A stretch of DNA of 7,651 nt from Acidobacteriota bacterium (GTDB taxonomy: Bacteria > Acidobacteriota > Terriglobia > 20CM-2-55-15): assembly GCA_003222755.1 (NCBI GenBank), contig QHXA01000043.1, forward strand, positions 6,942 through 14,592. Reading direction: 5' to 3'. Below the pieces are notes generated by a model that saw nothing but the letters and a program-made list of their open reading frames with translations, was not told the DNA's origin and made no database searches. Positions within the stretch are counted from its first letter, which is position 1, and each line of letters starts with the position of its first letter. Shown in pieces: positions 5,261-7,651 of the stretch. The translations under genes and the position numbers were made by a program.

Positions 5261-6373
5261 ATGGAATTTACAGTCAGAAAGTTTGATTTGTTACAAGAGT
5301 TGACTCTGATTCAAGGAGTCGTCGAGCGCAAGACCACCATTCCGATTTTGGCCAATGTTCTTGTACGGGCTGAGGGAGGTGAGCTTCGGATCGCTGCTAC
5401 CGATCTTGAGATCGGCTTGAAATCGGTCTGTGTTTCCAAAACCACGGTGCCCGGCACTGTGACCTTGCCTGCCAAGAGGCTCTATGAAATCGTTCGGGCG
5501 CTTCCGGACAAAGAAATCAAATTCAAGCGAGGCGAAGCCAACTGGGTCACGATGACCTGCGGATCGAGCCGGTTCCGAATCGCCGGCCTGCCCCAAGAAG
5601 ACTTTCCAGCATTGCCCGAGCCGAAGTCGATCGTGTGCAGGATTCCCCCCGATGTCCTTGCGAAACTGATTACACGGACGATCTTTGCCATCAGCACCGA
5701 AGATTCAAAGTACACGTTGAGCGGCGCCTTGCTTTTGCTTAAGCCGGGCTCTATTACGATGGTTGCGACCGATGGCCATCGCCTCGCTCACATCGAGAAA
5801 TCCGAAGCTCTTGAGGATGTCACCGAAGAGATCCGGGTTCTGATTCCCAAAAAAGCAATGAGTGAACTCGTGCGAATGATTTCAGAAAGCGTGGATGCCG
5901 AGCGCATTGGCTTCGCCCGAGATGACAATCATCTGTTTTTTGATATGGGTAAACGCCTTCTCATTTCCCGGATGCTCACGGGCCAATTTCCAAATTACGA
6001 GGCGGTGTTACCACGCGGCAATGACCAGGTGGTTACTGTGAATCGGGAGGAAATCACGGCAGCCGTCCGGCGGGTGGCAATTCTTTCGGATGAACGGTCC
6101 CGAACGGTCAAGTTAATACTGACCAATGGTTCAATGGAGATAACCGCCAGCCATTCGGATTTGGGCGAGGCGCATGAAACTCTGGAAGTAGAGTACGATA
6201 AAGAGGATCTGCAGGTAGGCTTCAACTACCAATATCTCTTGGATTTTTTTACAACTGCGGATGAACCGGACATTAATTTTGAGTTCAAGGACAGCGAGAG
6301 CGCCGCTCAACTACGAACGCAACCCCCAAGTGATTACAACTATCGTTACGTCGTGATGCCGATGCGGATCTAG
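5261..6373 (+). CDS. dnaN: DNA polymerase III subunit beta (sliding clamp)
   Basis: DnaN forms the dimeric ring that tethers DNA polymerase III and many repair factors to DNA. The 370-residue length is normal, with three repeated clamp folds (about 1-120, 128-245 and 247-370). Recognisable stretches are ERKTTIPILANVLV (22-35), FRIAGLPQEDFPALPEP (105-121), TDGHRLAHIEK (170-180), GQFPNYEAVLP (241-251) and the C-terminal YVVMPMRI, which helps line the partner-peptide cleft. The ATG is the only good start, because an in-frame TAG lies about 48 nt upstream with no other usual start codon between. The ribosome binding site is poor and is occupied by a small palindrome. dnaN follows dnaA after the origin-like gap and ends 202 nt before gyrB, with no recF between. 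Confidence 0.98.
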   Translation: MEFTVRKFDLLQELTLIQGVVERKTTIPILANVLVRAEGGELRIAATDLEIGLKSVCVSKTTVPGTVTLPAKRLYEIVRALPDKEIKFKRGEANWVTMTCGSSRFRIAGLPQEDFPALPEPKSIVCRIPPDVLAKLITRTIFAISTEDSKYTLSGALLLLKPGSITMVATDGHRLAHIEKSEALEDVTEEIRVLIPKKAMSELVRMISESVDAERIGFARDDNHLFFDMGKRLLISRMLTGQFPNYEAVLPRGNDQVVTVNREEITAAVRRVAILSDERSRTVKLILTNGSMEITASHSDLGEAHETLEVEYDKEDLQVGFNYQYLLDFFTTADEPDINFEFKDSESAAQLRTQPPSDYNYRYVVMPMRI

Positions 6374-6407
6374 AGACAATATCGCCGAGTTCTGTTCTAT
6401 ACATTAT

Positions 6408-6433
6408 GTAGCCATCCCAATTGGGATGGCTAC
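6408..6433. repeat. 26-bp perfect palindrome downstream of dnaN
   Basis: GTAGCCATCCCAA is followed directly by its exact reverse complement TTGGGATGGCTAC. As RNA on either strand this makes an 11-bp stem with an AATT loop, starting 34 nt after the dnaN stop. Neither side has a U-rich tail, so it does not fit a standard intrinsic terminator. It may stop transcription in another way, protect the dnaN mRNA end, bind a dimeric protein, or be one copy of a dispersed palindromic repeat. Confidence 0.8.
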
Positions 6434-6497
6434 TACATCATCCATACTTCCCAGCCCTCTCATACCAAAGTTTCTGTGCCGAAAATGGACCTATTTT

Positions 6498-6506
6498 TGC
6501 TAGAAT
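6498..6506 (+). promoter_or_regulatory. Extended -10 promoter candidate for gyrB
   Basis: TGCTAGAAT carries the extended TG plus a -10 hexamer (TAGAAT) matching consensus at 5 of 6 positions. No clear -35 sits 16-18 nt upstream, as is common for extended -10 promoters. The T-rich DNA just downstream (6508-6522) would be transcribed early. The start would be near 6513, with a leader of about 63 nt before gyrB. This is a prediction by eye. Confidence 0.4.
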
Positions 6507-6523
6507 ACTTTTTACTTTTTTTG

Positions 6524-6550
6524 TTCGGAGCGAGCGTTCTTTTCTCCGAA
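6524..6550 (+). repeat. Small inverted repeat in the gyrB leader
   Basis: TTCGGAG (6524-6530) and CTCCGAA (6544-6550) are exact complements separated by 13 nt, so the gyrB leader RNA could form a 7-bp stem. It ends 25 nt before the ATG and holds the only GGAG in the leader, far from the start codon. A regulatory role is inference. Confidence 0.4.
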
Positions 6551-6575
6551 TACTCCACGGTAAAACCAAATAAAA

Positions 6576-7651
6576 ATGGCTGAACGAATGGAATATGCAG
6601 GTGATGAGGGTCAGGGACACCCCCCTACAACAGAAGCGGATTACGGCGCCGAACACATCAAAGTTTTAGAGGGTTTAGAGGCCGTCCGAAAGCGGCAGGC
6701 GATGTACATCGGTTCAACAGGCACCGACGGGTTGCATCACCTCGTTTATGAAGTCGTAGATAACTCCATTGATGAGGCTTTGGCGGGTTTTTGCACCGAA
6801 GTCCATGTCGTCATCCACATCGACAATTCAGTCACTGTGATTGATAACGGCCGCGGCATTCCGACCGAGATCATGCCGAAAGAGGGAAAGCCGGCAGCTG
6901 AAGTCGTTTTGACCAAACTGCACGCGGGCGGCAAATTTGACAACTCTGCGTACAAAGTCTCCGGGGGATTGCACGGAGTTGGTGTTTCCGTCGTTAACGC
7001 GCTTTCTGAACGGCTCAACCTGGAGATCTGGCGTGGGGGAAAGGTTTACGTTCAAAGTTACTGCAGGGGTGTTCCGGCCGGCCCTCTGGAAATGACTGGT
7101 CATACCGACCGTCGTGGAACGAAGGTGACGTTCAAACCGGATGACAAGATCTTCGAAACCACGGAGTTTAACTTTGACGTGCTGTCCCAACGATTACGCG
7201 AACTCGCCTTCCTGAATCGCGGATTGCTGATCACAATTGACGACGAGCGGAGTGAGACAGGTGGTAAGAAACACGAATTCCACTACACGGGGGGAATCGT
7301 TTCCTTCGTCGAGCACCTGAACAAAAATAAGACTCCACTACACGACAAGGTTATTTATTTTGAAGGCGTGCGGGAGGGCATCGATCTTCAGATCGCCATG
7401 CAGTACAACGACGGATATCAGGAGCAGATATTCACGTTCGCCAACAATATCAACACTCATGAAGGCGGCACGCACATGATCGGCTTCAAATCCGCGCTGA
7501 CTCGGACTCTAAACACTTATGCGCTCGCGAGCAGCCTGTTAAAAGATGTTAAGGAGAACCTGTCGGGCGACGACGCGCGAGAAGGCTTAGTAGCCGTCAT
7601 CAATGTCAAACTGCCGAATCCGCAGTTCGAAGGGCAGACCAAGACAAAACT
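6576..7651 (+). CDS. gyrB: DNA gyrase subunit B (3' end cut by window edge)
   Basis: GyrB is the ATPase subunit of gyrase, which with GyrA introduces negative supercoils. The frame stays open for 358 codons to the window end, against about 640-800 or more in the family. The GHKL ATPase domain is complete in its motifs: LHHLVYEVVDNSIDEALAG (53-71, with catalytic Glu59 and Mg-binding Asn63), DNGRGIP (90-96) and GGLHGVGVSVVNALS (130-144). The transducer domain follows and reaches the QTK loop, with the ATP-contacting Lys356, two codons before the edge. The Toprim and C-terminal domains lie outside. The ATG is the most upstream start, because an in-frame TAA lies five codons before it (6561-6563). 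A second ATG at codon 5 is possible. No Shine-Dalgarno is visible; the sequence before the start is A-rich. QTK and GHKL motifs are shared with ParE, but position beside dnaN favours GyrB. Confidence 0.96.
   Translation, partial: MAERMEYAGDEGQGHPPTTEADYGAEHIKVLEGLEAVRKRQAMYIGSTGTDGLHHLVYEVVDNSIDEALAGFCTEVHVVIHIDNSVTVIDNGRGIPTEIMPKEGKPAAEVVLTKLHAGGKFDNSAYKVSGGLHGVGVSVVNALSERLNLEIWRGGKVYVQSYCRGVPAGPLEMTGHTDRRGTKVTFKPDDKIFETTEFNFDVLSQRLRELAFLNRGLLITIDDERSETGGKKHEFHYTGGIVSFVEHLNKNKTPLHDKVIYFEGVREGIDLQIAMQYNDGYQEQIFTFANNINTHEGGTHMIGFKSALTRTLNTYALASSLLKDVKENLSGDDAREGLVAVINVKLPNPQFEGQTKTK

Noticed and set aside
6408..6450. Intrinsic terminator for dnaN
   Set aside because: The hairpin is strong, but the DNA after it (TACATCATCCATACTTCCC) is not U-rich, so the standard criteria are not met. 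It is kept as a palindrome only.
1..7651. Mobile elements, CRISPR arrays, defence or biosynthetic cargo
   Set aside because: All coding space is taken by conserved origin-locus genes, and no direct-repeat arrays, transposase fragments or composition breaks were seen.

Overview
This window is a classic bacterial chromosome-origin locus. Five genes point left: rpmH, rnpA, yidD, yidC and mnmE (mnmE is cut by the left edge). Three point right: dnaA, dnaN and gyrB (gyrB is cut by the right edge). The two arms diverge from the rpmH/dnaA gap, so every gene would run with a replication fork starting here. I found no mobile element, CRISPR array, tRNA/rRNA or foreign-looking cargo, and no new multi-gene system. 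The points of interest are in the three intergenic gaps and in a few residues of otherwise textbook proteins.

Organism: base composition is moderate, about half G+C by eye. YidC has a large N-terminal periplasmic domain, which indicates a Gram-negative-type (diderm) envelope. The DnaA helix-turn-helix motif FGNKHHTTVLHS, the N-terminal MEKR of YidC and the locus without recF or jag look most like Acidobacteriota to me. That is an impression from memory, not a database result.

Left arm (1-3547, minus strand): rpmH has a strong Shine-Dalgarno and its end overlaps the probable start of rnpA. The rnpA stop overlaps the yidD start by 4 nt (ATGA), yidC follows after 16 nt, and mnmE begins 2 nt after the yidC stop. 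This reads as one transcription unit that joins a ribosomal protein, the RNase P protein, the YidD/YidC membrane-insertion pair and the tRNA-U34 modification GTPase.

Origin regions: the 226-nt rpmH/dnaA gap holds a plausible dnaA promoter followed by three DnaA-box-like 9-mers. The 185-nt dnaA/dnaN gap holds a perfect box on each strand (TTTTCCACA on the minus strand, TTATCCACA on the plus strand), a weaker third copy, and then about 85 nt of roughly 70% A+T that ends at the dnaN start. Boxes on both sides of dnaA suggest a bipartite oriC of the Bacillus kind, with the likely unwinding element next to dnaN.

Right arm (3774-7651, plus strand): dnaA (initiator), dnaN (beta clamp) and gyrB (gyrase ATPase subunit) supply initiation, processivity and supercoil control. 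recF, often found between dnaN and gyrB, is absent. In its place is a 202-nt gap with a perfect 26-bp palindrome, an extended -10 promoter candidate and a small leader hairpin.
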